DNA of 64,000 nt from Phycisphaerales bacterium PN19_bin_20 (GTDB lineage Bacteria > Planctomycetota > Phycisphaerae > Phycisphaerales > UBA1924), in the NCBI GenBank assembly GCA_021173225.1, contig JAJOLK010000013.1, positions 47,212 to 111,211 of the forward strand, given 5' to 3'. The notes under the pieces are model-generated. The model searched no databases. It was not told where the DNA came from and saw only the letters and a program-made list of their open reading frames with translations. Both the position numbers and the translations under genes were made by a program. This document shows positions 7,914-17,246 of this stretch, one piece after another. Position 1 is the stretch's first letter, and each line of letters begins with the position of its first letter.

Positions 7914-8390
7914 TTACGGGCAGCCAGCGGTGAACCGGCTAATAAAGACGATGATGTCGTCGGCGGTGAACTCGCCGTCGTTGCCGGGCACCTGTCCGCT
8001 GCCAGCGATGTCGGCACGCGGATCGTTGGTCACGAACCAGCCGATGAAAACGATGATGTCGTCGGCCGTCAGCTCGCCATCGGGCCCGACCTGCTGCCCG
8101 GCACCTGCGACGTCTGATGAGCCGCACTGGCGGAGCGCAAACGCGGGCCAGAAGCCGCCAGTCAGGGTGAAGCCGCCGCCAATGGAGGGCCCGCTAGCGT
8201 CGGCCTGCCCGATCGTGCCTGAGAGCGTAAAGCTTCCGCCGGTGGACGTCCCGCCGCCGCTGTCGATGGTGAACCAGTTGATGGCGAGCTGCGCCTGGGC
8301 CGCGCCAGCGGTCGCTCCGGCGACGACGGCAGCGATCAGCAGCGTGCGCGCAGAGACCAAAGAGCTGATTCGTGCGTTCGTCTGGGCCAT
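7914..8390 (-). CDS. Small secreted protein with GC-type dockerin-like C-terminus
   Basis: The 158-aa protein has an Ala-rich signal peptide ending AQA, a short beta-rich segment of about 60 residues with Gly/Thr repeats (GGSFTLSGTIGQAD, GGGFTLTGGFWPAF), and two repeats of D-G-E-L/F-T-A-D-D-I-I-V-F-I ending in F-T-A-G-C-P. These acidic repeats resemble calcium-binding dockerin duplications and end in a Cys, as in the large secreted protein at 31651. Such modules are common on planctomycete extracellular proteins and are thought to dock or sort them. The N-terminal part is too short for a catalytic domain, so this may be a structural or adaptor component. Confidence 0.82.
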   Translation of the reverse strand: MAQTNARISSLVSARTLLIAAVVAGATAGAAQAQLAINWFTIDSGGGTSTGGSFTLSGTIGQADASGPSIGGGFTLTGGFWPAFALRQCGSSDVAGAGQQVGPDGELTADDIIVFIGWFVTNDPRADIAGSGQVPGNDGEFTADDIIVFISRFTAGCP

Positions 8391-8618
8391 GGGTCACACC
8401 TCGCCAACAGTCTAATGGCTTAGACGCGCGACCGCAAGCGAAATTCTGGCAAGTTTTCCGGGCCCCCCCGAGGCGAGCCCGTACATGGACCAAAAGCTCG
8501 GTTCTCGGCCCTCAGCCGGCACCCAGCCCGGCACCCAGCCCGGCGCCCACGTCACCCACGGCCCCCGTAGCGAAGCACCAGCCCCCGCCGCCGGTTGCCC
8601 GCATAAACTCCGCCCGCC

Positions 8619-8705
8619 GGTGAGGTGGCTGAGCGGTTGAAAGCAGCAGACTTGAAATCTGCCATGGGCCTCGGTCCATCGGGAGTTCGAATCTCCCCCT
8701 CACCG
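8619..8705 (+). tRNA. tRNA-Ser (anticodon UGA)
   Basis: The acceptor stem GGTGAGG/CCTCACC pairs over 7 bp with discriminator G at 8705. The anticodon stem GCAGA/TCTGC encloses the loop CTTGAAA with anticodon TGA at 8653-8655. A long variable arm, as expected for Ser, follows, then the T arm GGGAG-TTCGAAT-CTCCC. The CCA end is not encoded. Total length is 87 nt. Confidence 0.97.
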
Positions 8706-8754
8706 CTTGGCCTTGAACAGCCCGTGCGTCCGCACGACACGCCTCGCGCGTGCA

Positions 8755-8854
8755 CACACGCCCCGCGCGTATTCTCGCGTGCTCACACGCCCCGCGTGCT
8801 CTCAAGCGCGGTCAAGGGTGGGCACCCATACTCCCGCGCGCTCAAGGGTGGGCA
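8755..8854. repeat. Short direct repeats between tRNA-Ser and the MATE gene
   Basis: CACACGCCCCGCG occurs at 8755-8767 and 8784-8796; TCAAGGGTGGGCA occurs at 8812-8824 and 8842-8854. The second copy of the latter covers the stop codon and last codons of the MATE gene, so the first copy looks like a duplicated gene end. Confidence 0.7.
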
Positions 8855-10311
8855 TCGCCCGTTTGCACAAGCTTGATCTTCTTCCACGCCCCGCGCCAGA
8901 AGCGGTACCCGGCCCAGAGCCCAAACACGATGATGTACACCGCCGCCGCGATCCACGGGCCCACGGCCCCAAGCCCCGGCAGCGCGTGCACCATCACCAG
9001 CCCCAGCCCGATGATCAGAGTCCAAGCCAAGATCATCGTCACCACCCCGGGCACCACCGTGTCACCCGCCCCGCGCAGCGCCCCGACCAGTGAGATTCCC
9101 AGCGCGTCAAAGAGCTGGAAGCACGCCGCCACCACCATGATCCACGACCCGATCCGCACGATCTCCGCCGTCGTCGCCGGGTCGGTCCGCTCATCGATCA
9201 ACAGCCCCACCAGCGGCTCGCGGAAGACGGCCATCACCAGCGCGCAGCACGCCATGTAGCCCATCGCCAGCTTCACGCCCAGCCACGCCCGCCGCGCCGC
9301 CAGCTCAGGGTCGCCAGCGCCCATCGCCTTCCCCACCATCGCCGTGATCGCAAAGCTGATCCCCACCGCCGGCATAAAGCTCATGTGCATGTACCGCAGC
9401 ACAATCCAGCTCGCGGCGTTGTGGTTGATCCCAAAGCTGCCCACCAGTCCCGACATAAATAGCGCCCAGCAGATCATCTCGTTGCCGTGCATCAGCGCCG
9501 GCGCCCACCCCGCCTTGAACAGCTCTTTCAATCGCACCACGCTGGGGCGCCACGCGCCGCGCGTGCCAAGCTCAGCGTTCAGCCGCGGGCCCAAGAAAAG
9601 GCACAGCGGGATCACCAGCTCGACCGCCGTCCCGATGACCGTCGCGATCGCCGCACCCTGCACGCCCAGCTTTGGCACTCCCAGCGGCTCGCTGCCGTAG
9701 ATCAGCAGGTAGTTTGCGACCAGGTTAGTCAGGTTCCCCGCGATCGCTGCCACCAGCACGACCCGCGGGCGGTGCAGCCCGTAGAAGAACTGCGACAGCG
9801 TCCGCGCGCACATCGTGATCACCGCGCCGTACAGCAGTACCTGCCCGTAGTCCGCTGCCAGCGCGATCATCCGCCCATCGACCGGACTGACCGCCCCGTC
9901 AGCCCCGCGCGTTGACAGCAGCGCCGACTGGAACCGCAAGAACGGCTCATACCACACCGCCAGCGGCACCAGTATCAGCGCCCACAACCCCGACAGCCAC
10001 AGCGCGTTCCACGCGTACGCCGGTGCCTTTTGCGCCTGGCCCGCGCCAAGATGCTGGCTCACAAACGTGTTGACCATCCCCGTAACGCCCATCGCAATCG
10101 ACAGCGCCGTCCATGCCCACACCCCGCCGTTGCCCGCCGCCGCCACGTACACCGGGTCCGCCGGCGTGATCCTCGAAACCATCAACGTGTCCACGAACTG
10201 CATGACCGTGTAGCTGGTCATCGTCGCAATCGACGGCGCCGCGATCGCCAGCAGGTCTCGCAGCGGGCGCTCGACCGCCGCCCCGACTGGTTTGACCGCT
10301 GGCACACTCAT
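8842..10311 (-). CDS. MATE-family multidrug/toxin exporter
   Basis: The 489-aa integral membrane protein, from ATG 10311, has about 12 hydrophobic segments arranged in two halves. The N-terminal block (LAIAAPSIATMTSYTVMQFVDTLMVS) is typical of MATE transporters, as is the repeat of this theme in the second half. MATE proteins exchange Na+ or H+ for cationic drugs or metabolites across the cytoplasmic membrane; the substrate here is unknown. The ORF track starts 15 residues earlier with an unlikely Cys/Gly-rich leader. The gene stands alone, with a tRNA downstream and mscL upstream separated by a terminator. Confidence 0.93.
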   Translation of the reverse strand: MSVPAVKPVGAAVERPLRDLLAIAAPSIATMTSYTVMQFVDTLMVSRITPADPVYVAAAGNGGVWAWTALSIAMGVTGMVNTFVSQHLGAGQAQKAPAYAWNALWLSGLWALILVPLAVWYEPFLRFQSALLSTRGADGAVSPVDGRMIALAADYGQVLLYGAVITMCARTLSQFFYGLHRPRVVLVAAIAGNLTNLVANYLLIYGSEPLGVPKLGVQGAAIATVIGTAVELVIPLCLFLGPRLNAELGTRGAWRPSVVRLKELFKAGWAPALMHGNEMICWALFMSGLVGSFGINHNAASWIVLRYMHMSFMPAVGISFAITAMVGKAMGAGDPELAARRAWLGVKLAMGYMACCALVMAVFREPLVGLLIDERTDPATTAEIVRIGSWIMVVAACFQLFDALGISLVGALRGAGDTVVPGVVTMILAWTLIIGLGLVMVHALPGLGAVGPWIAAAVYIIVFGLWAGYRFWRGAWKKIKLVQTGDAHP

Positions 10312-10450
10312 CCAACACCCCTTGCCCACGCCCGCACACCAGCCACGCCCGCACACCAGCCACGCCGCGCCGCGCTTTCACGCGAGCCCAGATGCTACGC
10401 ACCGAGCCCCGCGCGTCCTAGCCCTAGGCGCTCGCTGCGCGCAACAAACA

Positions 10451-10477
10451 GGCCCGCCCCCACGCCGGGAGCGGGCC
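10451..10477 (-). terminator. Rho-independent terminator downstream of mscL
   Basis: Stem GGCCCGC/GCGGGCC (10451-10457 with 10471-10477) lies 58 bases after the mscL stop. On the minus strand it is followed by TGTTTGTT, and on the plus strand by TTGTTT, so it may work in both directions. Confidence 0.7.
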
Positions 10478-10535
10478 CTTGTTTGGTAAACCAGCAAAGC
10501 ACAAACCTCGCGAGCCAAGCTAGGCAGGCCGAGCC

Positions 10536-10973
10536 TTACCGGCTCCTGAGCAGGTCGCGGATCTCCGCCAGCAGCACCTGGTCCTTCGTCGGCGGGGGCG
10601 GGAGGGCCGGCGCCGCCACGGGCGCGGCCTCAAACCGCCTCTTCGCCTCGTTGAACGCCTTGATCACCAGGAACAGCACGAACGCCAGGATCAAGAAGTT
10701 GATCGAGACGGTTACGAAGTTGCCCCACGCCAGCACGGCGCCGGCCTTGCGCGCGTCCTCAAGCCCAAGCCCGCTCTTGACCGCGTCGCTCAGCGGGAAG
10801 TACAGGTTCTTGAAGTCCACGTCACCTACCACCTTGCCCACAACGGGCATGATGATGTCACTGATCATCGAATCGACGATCTTCCCAAATGCACCGCCGA
10901 TGATCACGCCAACGGCCATGTCAAGCACGTTGCCCTTGAGCGCGAACGCCTTGAACTCAGCGACAAACCCCAT
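10536..10973 (-). CDS. mscL: Large-conductance mechanosensitive channel MscL
   Basis: The 145-aa protein begins MGFVAEFKAFALKGNVLDMAVGVIIGGAFGKIVDSMISDIIMPVVG, the highly conserved first helix and pore-lining TM1 of MscL. TM2 (FLILAFVLFLVIKAFN) and a cytoplasmic C-terminal helix follow. The homopentamer opens under membrane tension and releases solutes on osmotic downshift. ATG 10973 is preceded by AAGGAG with 7-base spacing, so the extra 19 residues in the ORF track are not needed. An Ala/Pro linker precedes the last helix (LAEIRDLLR). The DUF481 gene lies about 60 bases upstream in the same direction and may be co-transcribed. Confidence 0.97.
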   Translation of the reverse strand: MGFVAEFKAFALKGNVLDMAVGVIIGGAFGKIVDSMISDIIMPVVGKVVGDVDFKNLYFPLSDAVKSGLGLEDARKAGAVLAWGNFVTVSINFLILAFVLFLVIKAFNEAKRRFEAAPVAAPALPPPPTKDQVLLAEIRDLLRSR

Positions 10974-11030
10974 ATCCAGCTCCTTTGCAGTGCGCGACGC
11001 CCCGAGGCCCGCCGCACGAGGTGAGAACAA

Positions 11031-11888
11031 TCAGAACGTGAACGCGATGGTCACGAAGTAGTCAAGGTCGTTCTTGTTCGCAGGCTTCTGCGTCGTGTGG
11101 TCGTAGCGGTTGGTCGCGCCCAGCTTCAGCAGCATGTTCAGCTCAGGATCAACCACCACCTCCAGCCCCCCGCTCGTTACGTGCCGGTACTCGGGCCAGT
11201 CCTTCAGCGAGGGGTACAGGTCAAAGGTGATGAACCCGCTGGTCCGCTGCGAGAACTTGTGCTTGAGGTCAAAGCCAAGGTCCAGCTCGGTGTTCCACTC
11301 TTCCTTCGCCAGCTTGCCGGTCTCGTACGAGCCGCCCAAGCCCACACGCAGCTTGAACATCGTCGTCTCGCTCTCGATCACCGTGTACGACGGGCCAGCG
11401 AACGCCGACCACCGCCACTGCCAGGGCTGAAACTCGTCGTACTCGGCCTTGACGATCCCGAAAAACCCCCATGGCTTGGTCAGAACCCAGTCGTTCCGCA
11501 GGCTCGCCTCGCCGCGGCTCTTGGTTGTCTTGTCCTCGCTCCGCCCCAGCGAGTACGAAGCGCTCGCCACCGTCGTCATGTCCGCGGCCTCGCGCGTGGT
11601 CCCCAGCGCGGCACGCGCGTTGAGGCTCTGGCTGTTGCCCTCAGACCCGTTCAAACCCAGCTCTACCGAACGCTTCCAGCCGCGCCAGAAGTTAGCCGTG
11701 TCCGTGCTCTGGATCTTCGCCGGAGGTGCTGCCGCCGGCCTATTCTGCAAAGAAGCCGCCATCGCGACCGCCTCGGCCGTGTTGAGCGCCAGCGTCCCAG
11801 CGCCGACCTCTGCCCGGGCCGCATCGGCCAGGCCTATCAACGCCAGCAGTCCTGTCGTCCCGATCTTCGCCGCCGTCGAGTTGCTCAT
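11031..11888 (-). CDS. DUF481-family outer-membrane protein
   Basis: The 285-aa protein has a signal peptide (residues 1 to about 26, ending ARA), then a beta-strand-rich domain beginning WRGWKRSVELGLNGSEGNSQ and continuing with alternating polar/aromatic strands such as SYTVIESETTMFKLRVGLGG. It ends in a C-terminal strand with a terminal Phe (TIAFTF), as in outer-membrane barrels. This matches the DUF481/YdiY family of predicted salt-induced outer-membrane proteins. The family's role is not well defined. The location next to mscL would fit an envelope or osmotic-stress role, which is inference only. Confidence 0.85.
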   Translation of the reverse strand: MSNSTAAKIGTTGLLALIGLADAARAEVGAGTLALNTAEAVAMAASLQNRPAAAPPAKIQSTDTANFWRGWKRSVELGLNGSEGNSQSLNARAALGTTREAADMTTVASASYSLGRSEDKTTKSRGEASLRNDWVLTKPWGFFGIVKAEYDEFQPWQWRWSAFAGPSYTVIESETTMFKLRVGLGGSYETGKLAKEEWNTELDLGFDLKHKFSQRTSGFITFDLYPSLKDWPEYRHVTSGGLEVVVDPELNMLLKLGATNRYDHTTQKPANKNDLDYFVTIAFTF

Positions 11889-12016
11889 CGATCGTTCGCT
11901 TTCTTCAGAGTGGTTGTTCGGTCTGTGGTGAGATAGCCGCGAGTATAACCGCGCGATAGCCCACTCGCCTGGGTGTCGGGCAAGAAGGAAAACTTCCGGC
12001 TTTTACTATCTTAAGT

Positions 12017-12442
12017 TCAGGGCCTGCGGACGCGTACGTTCCGCCGCCCTTGGCCGTCATCAACGGGGTCTGAGCCCACGTTTGAAGCCCACGCTGAGCC
12101 CGCGCGAACCTGTGCCGAACGAGGCGCTCTTGTGCCGCCACGCCCAAGCGCCCTTGCCAACATCACCGGCAACCCGAGGGTCACCAGCAGCACCACCCGG
12201 AACAGTAGGTACACCACCAGCAGCGCGATTGCCACCGGCACCGCCACCGCGATCACCGCCACCAGCATTACGAAGATCGCCAGCCCCGCCAGCCGCCGCA
12301 AAACCAGACTGCCACCACCACCACCACCACCTCTGCCGCCACGTCCACCACCAGGGCCACCGCCAACAGCGCGGCGAGCACCACCCGGGCCGTCACCGGT
12401 CCAGCCTTCATCCGCACGACCTGTCATTACGCTCGGCAACAT
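12017..12442 (-). CDS. Small membrane protein with Gly-rich N-terminus, unknown
   Basis: From ATG 12442 (or 12427) the 141-aa frame has a Gly/Arg-rich stretch (GGGPGGGRGGRGGGGGGG), then about 50 strongly hydrophobic residues enough for two transmembrane helices (LAGLAIFVMLVAVIAVAVPVAIALL and a second), then a polar tail. The hydrophobic block is what argues for coding on this strand; competing plus-strand frames are Pro/Arg-rich without structure. No family recognised. Confidence 0.5.
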   Translation of the reverse strand: MLPSVMTGRADEGWTGDGPGGARRAVGGGPGGGRGGRGGGGGGGSLVLRRLAGLAIFVMLVAVIAVAVPVAIALLVVYLLFRVVLLVTLGLPVMLARALGRGGTRAPRSAQVRAGSAWASNVGSDPVDDGQGRRNVRVRRP

Positions 12443-12619
12443 CACGCTGCGCCCAACCACACCCCACGCCCCACGATCGACGGCCAGGACACCGATGGCC
12501 CGGCAACGTCGCTTATGGCTGCTGCGGTCAGGCTCTGACCAGGTTCGCGGCTCCACCGTTCACCAGGCCCGGCCGTCGATCACAGGGCGTGAGCCGTCAT
12601 TCTAGCGCCAGCCCCCGGC

Positions 12620-14458
12620 CTACGCCCGCACCCGCATCACCACCAGCGTGATGTCATCGGTGTTCATCCGCACCCCGGCAAACTGGCGGATCGACCACAT
12701 CACGTGCTCGATCAGATTCCCGGCCGTGATCTCAGGATCGTCGCGCAGCTTGTCACGCACCAGCTCGACCGCCCGCTGGCGTGTGAAGCGCTGACCGGCA
12801 AAGTCTGTCGCATCCGTCAGGCCGTCGGTGTAGACCACCAGCACATCGTCGGTCCGCAGCTTCTCACGCCCGACGCCGTAGACCTGCTCGCCATCAAGCC
12901 CCAGCGCCATGTCGTAGGTGCTCAGCTCGAGCAGCTCGTGGGCCATTCCCCCGCCATGCTCGGGGCCCGCGCGCCTGAACAGCAGCGCCGGGTCGTGCCC
13001 CGCGGCGGTGTACGTCAGCGTCAGCGTATCGGGGCAGACCAGCGCGCTCCACAGCGTGATGAACTCGCTCTCGAGCGTGTCGCGCATCGCCGCGTGGTTG
13101 ACCCGCCTGATGACCTCGTTCAGCGGCAGCCCAAGCCCGGCGTACGCGCGCAAGCTGGCCCGCACCGCCGACATGATCAGCGCCGCCGGCACGCCCTTGC
13201 CTACCACGTCACCGGCCGCCACCGCCAGCTTGCCGGCGCAGTCAAACAGGTCGTAGAAGTCGCCCCCGAGCTGGAAGCTGGGCACGTAGCGCGCCGCCAG
13301 GTCAAAGCGCTGAAACTTGGGCAGAAAGCGTGGCAGCATCCGCTGCTGCACGTCCGCCGCCAGCTTCAGCTGCCGCCGCATCGCCTCGTCCTGCTGCCGC
13401 AGGTGCCGCAAGCGCGAGTGGGCCAGCGCCATCGCGGCGTGGTCAGCAATCGACCGCAGCAGGTGCCGCTGATTCTCCGTAAATTCTCTCGCGCGCCGCC
13501 CGTACAGCCGCATTAGCCCCGCGCTGCGACCGGCGAAGATCAGCCCCGTACTCAGCAGGCTTCCCACGCCCTCGGCCTGGGCGCGGCTCTTGTCGGCGAT
13601 CCGCGCGTCAGTCGCCACGTCCGCCACGCTCACCACCTCGCCCCCCAGCGCGCGGGCCCGAAGCTGGCCGTCGATCGAGAGCGGGTTGTCATCACTGAGC
13701 CACCGCGCCGAGAGGTTCCGCACAGCCCGGTGCTTCAGCTCGCCCGCGCCGGCGCCCGTCGCGCCACCGACTTGGTCCTCAATCACGCTGATCGACCCCG
13801 CGTCCATCCCCAGCACGTCCAGCGCCAGATCAAGCGCGGCCTGCAGCAGGCGGTCGGGGTCGTCTACCTTCACAAGCAGGCTTGAGAGCCGGTATAGCGC
13901 GTCGAGCGCATCGATCCGCTGCCGCAGAGTCAGCGCGCCCTCGACGTACTCAACCGCTGTCGACGCCAGGATCGTCACCGCGCGCTCAAGCGCTCGGCGC
14001 TGCGCGGGGTCGTCATCACCCCAGCCCGCTGGCAGCACGATGCTCCCTACGTCACCGGCGCTTGATCGCAGCGGCACCACGAACAGCTCGACCCCCGCGG
14101 GCACGCTCGCGCCAACCAGCCCGTACGCCCGCACCATCCCTGCCTGCGCCTCCAGCACGCCCCACCGCGCCTCGCCCTCACCCGGGACGATCACCTGGCC
14201 ATCGGCGTTGCGCAGCCACACCGGCACGCCGGTCAGGCGCGAGAGCTCGTCGCACATTCGCGCCACTGACCCGTCAGTCAGAAACTCGCGCAGCGACAGA
14301 GACGCACCCTCGGGAGGGCCATCACCACTCAAGATCCGCGGCTCACCGCTCTGCACGCGCACAGGTCTCCGTGGCACCAGTCCAAGGGCGGCCGCGGCAC
14401 CACCAACAGCTCCACGGGCCCCACCCGTCGTATCGGCTTGATCTACGCCGCCCGCCAT
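12620..14458 (-). CDS. GAF-domain SpoIIE/RsbU-type serine phosphatase
   Basis: The 612-aa soluble protein has three parts. Residues about 35-165 form a sensor resembling PocR-like domains (LREFLTDGSVARMCDELSRLTGVPVW). Residues about 185-345 form a GAF domain. The C-terminus is a PP2C-like phosphatase of the SpoIIE/RsbU class, with the linker QRMLP and metal-binding motifs GGDFYDLF, GDVVGKGVPAAL and YTDGLTDA. Such enzymes dephosphorylate anti-anti-sigma factors in partner-switching pathways. No kinase or STAS partner is adjacent, so its target is elsewhere. The gene is isolated, with 300 bases of upstream DNA. Confidence 0.92.
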   Translation of the reverse strand: MAGGVDQADTTGGARGAVGGAAAALGLVPRRPVRVQSGEPRILSGDGPPEGASLSLREFLTDGSVARMCDELSRLTGVPVWLRNADGQVIVPGEGEARWGVLEAQAGMVRAYGLVGASVPAGVELFVVPLRSSAGDVGSIVLPAGWGDDDPAQRRALERAVTILASTAVEYVEGALTLRQRIDALDALYRLSSLLVKVDDPDRLLQAALDLALDVLGMDAGSISVIEDQVGGATGAGAGELKHRAVRNLSARWLSDDNPLSIDGQLRARALGGEVVSVADVATDARIADKSRAQAEGVGSLLSTGLIFAGRSAGLMRLYGRRAREFTENQRHLLRSIADHAAMALAHSRLRHLRQQDEAMRRQLKLAADVQQRMLPRFLPKFQRFDLAARYVPSFQLGGDFYDLFDCAGKLAVAAGDVVGKGVPAALIMSAVRASLRAYAGLGLPLNEVIRRVNHAAMRDTLESEFITLWSALVCPDTLTLTYTAAGHDPALLFRRAGPEHGGGMAHELLELSTYDMALGLDGEQVYGVGREKLRTDDVLVVYTDGLTDATDFAGQRFTRQRAVELVRDKLRDDPEITAGNLIEHVMWSIRQFAGVRMNTDDITLVVMRVRA

Positions 14459-14762
14459 CGCTTCTAAACCCCTCCGGCCAGCCCGGGATTACCCAAAGCC
14501 CCAAACTCATCACCAAGACGCGTCTGGCAGTCCATCGACTACCCCGCCCAGACTGCTCGAGTTCGTTGCCGGATGGTAAACAGATTCCAAACCGATCAGA
14601 CCTAGAGCCTCACCTGACAGGATCACTGCCGTGTTGGAGTAAGGCCCTGGTCTCCACACATTGTCCACAGGATATCCATACTTTTGACCATGATCGGACC
14701 ATGATCGGCACAGTTGACTGGCCACCGAATCAGCACGTCCGACTTTGACCCTTCGCCCCACC
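14459..14762. other. Intergenic region between the phosphatase and pgpH
   Basis: No gene seen. It holds a tandem direct repeat CCATGATCGG(A/C) around 14687-14710 and a single TTGTCCACA (14661-14669), identical to the GC-rich-bacterial DnaA box form. One box without an AT-rich unwinding stretch does not make an origin. Confidence 0.5.
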
Positions 14763-17246
14763 TCAGCCCGAGGTGCCGACCTTTGCCGGCATCAGCGGCA
14801 GCGGGGCAACGGGTGACTGCACGCCAGTGCGCGGCTCGGGGCCTTGCGGGTAGGCGACGCGTCCGTGGTGGATGCTGGCCAGCGCCTTGGCCACGGTCAC
14901 GACGATCGTGTTCAGCTCGCGCATCGTCAGCTCGCACTGGTCAAACTGCCCGTCGTGCAGGCGTTTGTCGGCGATGGCGCGGACCATCTGCTCGATCTTG
15001 ATGGCACTGGGCTCGGCCATTGCGCGTGCCGCACCTTCGGCGGCGTCGCAGATCATCACCACCGCGACCTCTTTGGTGCGCGGCTTGGGGCCCGGGTAGC
15101 GGTACTGCCGTTCATCGGGTCGCCCCGGCCCGGCCCCGCCTAGGCGGCTGTTCTCGTCGTGCAGCTTGCAGGCGCGGTGGTAGAAGTACTCGACGACGGT
15201 GCTGCCGTGGTGGGCCTCGATAAAGTGCCACAGCGGGCGCGGGACGTGGTGCTCTCGCGCGAGCTCTAGCCCGTCGGCGACGTGGCTGACGATCATCAGC
15301 AGGCTCACCGACGGCGCGAGCTTGTCGTGGCGGTTGATGCCGGCCTGGTTCTCAACGAACATCTCCGGGCGGTTCATCTTGCCCACATCGTGGTACAGCG
15401 CGCCGACGTAGGCCTGGAGCCCGTCGGCCCCGATGGCCAGGCTGGCCTGCTCGGCCAGGCTCGCGACGTTCATGCTGTGGGCCCATGTGCCCGGGGCGCG
15501 CTGCTGAAGCTGGCGGAGCAGCGGGCGGGCCGGGTCGCGCAGCTCGATCAGGCTCAGCGGCGTGAGGACCCCGAAGGCCCGTTCAATGCTCGGCAGCAGC
15601 CCCAGCACCAAAAAGCATGACAGCAGCACGCCGGCGCCGGTGCTCAGCGCGTCAAGGGTGATCTGCGCGATGCTCGCCTGCGTCATCGGCAGACGGAGCT
15701 GGTCGACCACGATCGCCACGCACGTAAGCAAGAGGCCCGCGATCAGGCCCGCGCGGATCAGCGAGGCACGGTGCCGAAGGTCGCGCATCTGCCAGACCAC
15801 CAAGCCCACGCCCGCGAGCGGGACGAGCACGGCGATCGCGGGCAAGCGCAGCACGAGGCTGGCGGTGATGCCAACCAAGCTCGCCACCGCGAGGGCCGTC
15901 CGGCGTTCATAGGCGACCACCAGCACCGCCGCGACCATCACGGCAGGGACGGCGGCGGCGGCCAGCAAGGCCCGCGGCTCAATCAGCGCGATGGCGCACG
16001 AGAGCCCGATGGCCCCGCACACCAGCACGCAGAGGCTTGCCACGCGGCGCGGGCGGGCCATTGTCGCCGGGGCATACGTCGCCAGGTAAGCACCAAGGCC
16101 CATCGCCGTCAGCACGCCCAGCACCAGCCAACTGGCCATCTCAGTAAGGCGTTGGTGCGGCGGGCCGTTGCGCCAGAAGGCCTGCGCCTCGGCCCGGGCC
16201 AGCTCGAGGCGTCCAGAATCTATGACCTCGCCGCGCGTATAGATGACCTCGCCTGCATCAATCTTGGCCAGCGTGGGCGTGACGGCGTTCGCGGCGTCTT
16301 CAGCCCGCTGCGCGGTGGCCAGGCGGTCAAGGCGGAACGTTGGCTTTGCGCCTGAGGTGACGCGGGCCACGACGGCCTCAAGCTCTTCACCAGCAAAGCC
16401 CGCGCTAACGGCCAGCACGCGGACCTGCGCGTCGAAGCGCCGTCCGGCGGCGTTGATCAGCTCGGCCCCACGCAGCGCGACACTGGGGGTCCCTTCGATG
16501 ACCAGCTCGAGCCGGTCACTGCCGCTGAGGGTCTGCTGCTGGAAGCTCTCGCTGTCGAGGATCGGGGTCATACGCAGCATCTCGGCCAGGCGCTCGCTGC
16601 GACGGCGCCACGAGGGGCTGATCTGCCCGCCCTCGGCCTGGCGGCGGATGACCGCGAAGCTCTCAGGCGTAAGCGCGAAGCGCTCACGAACCTTGGCGTC
16701 CACATCGCCGAGCGTCGGTGTGTCGGCCAGAGCGATGGGCAAGTTGCGCACGCTTTTGGCCAGTTCATCAAGCTGGGCGCCATCGCCCACGAGCACTTTG
16801 GGCGAGCCCTGGCGGGCCTGCTGACGCTGGGCCTCGGTGGTGATCGGGTCGGCCACCTGGACCCGCACGCGGGCGACGTGCGTGTGGTCCATCACTTGGC
16901 CCACGCCCAGCAGCGGGGTGCGGGCCATCGCGAGCATGACTACGCCAAGGACCGCGCCGGTGACCAGCAGCGCGATAATCGCCCAGGCGGTCGCGGGTGA
17001 GCCGACGATCCAGCCGACCAAACTGTTGCCGGTGCGGTTGCCGGTGCGGTTGCCCGAGCCGTTGCCCGCGCCGTTGCCATCGCGGTTGCTCGCGCGGCTG
17101 CCAGCGGGCTGGTCAAAGCGAGAGCCACTGGCCTGCGCGCTGAGGCCTGCGGGGCTTGAGCCGTGGGATTGGTCGGAGTAATCAGGTTGGAACGGCGCGG
17201 GGCTCATAGAGGCCAAAGAGGTCATCAAACCCGAGGGATCATGCAC
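14763..17246 (-). CDS. PgpH-type 7TM-HD phosphohydrolase (cyclic di-AMP phosphodiesterase family)
   Basis: The 827-aa protein has an N-terminal membrane anchor (about residues 65-95), an extracytoplasmic domain of about 270 residues (7TMR-HDED type), seven transmembrane segments from about 365 to 580, and a cytosolic HD domain with H619-D620 in LYHDVGKMNRPEMF and later EAHHGSTVVEYFY. This is the architecture of PgpH, which hydrolyses cyclic di-AMP; the assignment of substrate is from the family. A repeat (GNGAGNGSGNRTGNRTGN) precedes the first TM. The GTG start at 17246 overlaps the phoH stop; ATG 17225 is an alternative. phoH-pgpH is a common pair, but ybeY, usually next, is not here. Confidence 0.92.
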   Translation of the reverse strand: MHDPSGLMTSLASMSPAPFQPDYSDQSHGSSPAGLSAQASGSRFDQPAGSRASNRDGNGAGNGSGNRTGNRTGNSLVGWIVGSPATAWAIIALLVTGAVLGVVMLAMARTPLLGVGQVMDHTHVARVRVQVADPITTEAQRQQARQGSPKVLVGDGAQLDELAKSVRNLPIALADTPTLGDVDAKVRERFALTPESFAVIRRQAEGGQISPSWRRRSERLAEMLRMTPILDSESFQQQTLSGSDRLELVIEGTPSVALRGAELINAAGRRFDAQVRVLAVSAGFAGEELEAVVARVTSGAKPTFRLDRLATAQRAEDAANAVTPTLAKIDAGEVIYTRGEVIDSGRLELARAEAQAFWRNGPPHQRLTEMASWLVLGVLTAMGLGAYLATYAPATMARPRRVASLCVLVCGAIGLSCAIALIEPRALLAAAAVPAVMVAAVLVVAYERRTALAVASLVGITASLVLRLPAIAVLVPLAGVGLVVWQMRDLRHRASLIRAGLIAGLLLTCVAIVVDQLRLPMTQASIAQITLDALSTGAGVLLSCFLVLGLLPSIERAFGVLTPLSLIELRDPARPLLRQLQQRAPGTWAHSMNVASLAEQASLAIGADGLQAYVGALYHDVGKMNRPEMFVENQAGINRHDKLAPSVSLLMIVSHVADGLELAREHHVPRPLWHFIEAHHGSTVVEYFYHRACKLHDENSRLGGAGPGRPDERQYRYPGPKPRTKEVAVVMICDAAEGAARAMAEPSAIKIEQMVRAIADKRLHDGQFDQCELTMRELNTIVVTVAKALASIHHGRVAYPQGPEPRTGVQSPVAPLPLMPAKVGTSG

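Noticed and set aside
8619-8854. tRNA-Ser with nearby direct repeats as an integration (att) site
   Set aside because: The repeats do not copy the tRNA 3' end, and there is no integrase or foreign block next to it.
12082-12651. Plus-strand His/Pro-rich ORFs opposite the small membrane protein
   Set aside because: The minus strand has a clear two-helix hydrophobic block; the plus frames have only low-complexity residues.
14661-14669. DnaA-box-like TTGTCCACA as a sign of a replication origin
   Set aside because: Only one box, no cluster, no AT-rich unwinding region, and no dnaA or dnaN gene nearby.
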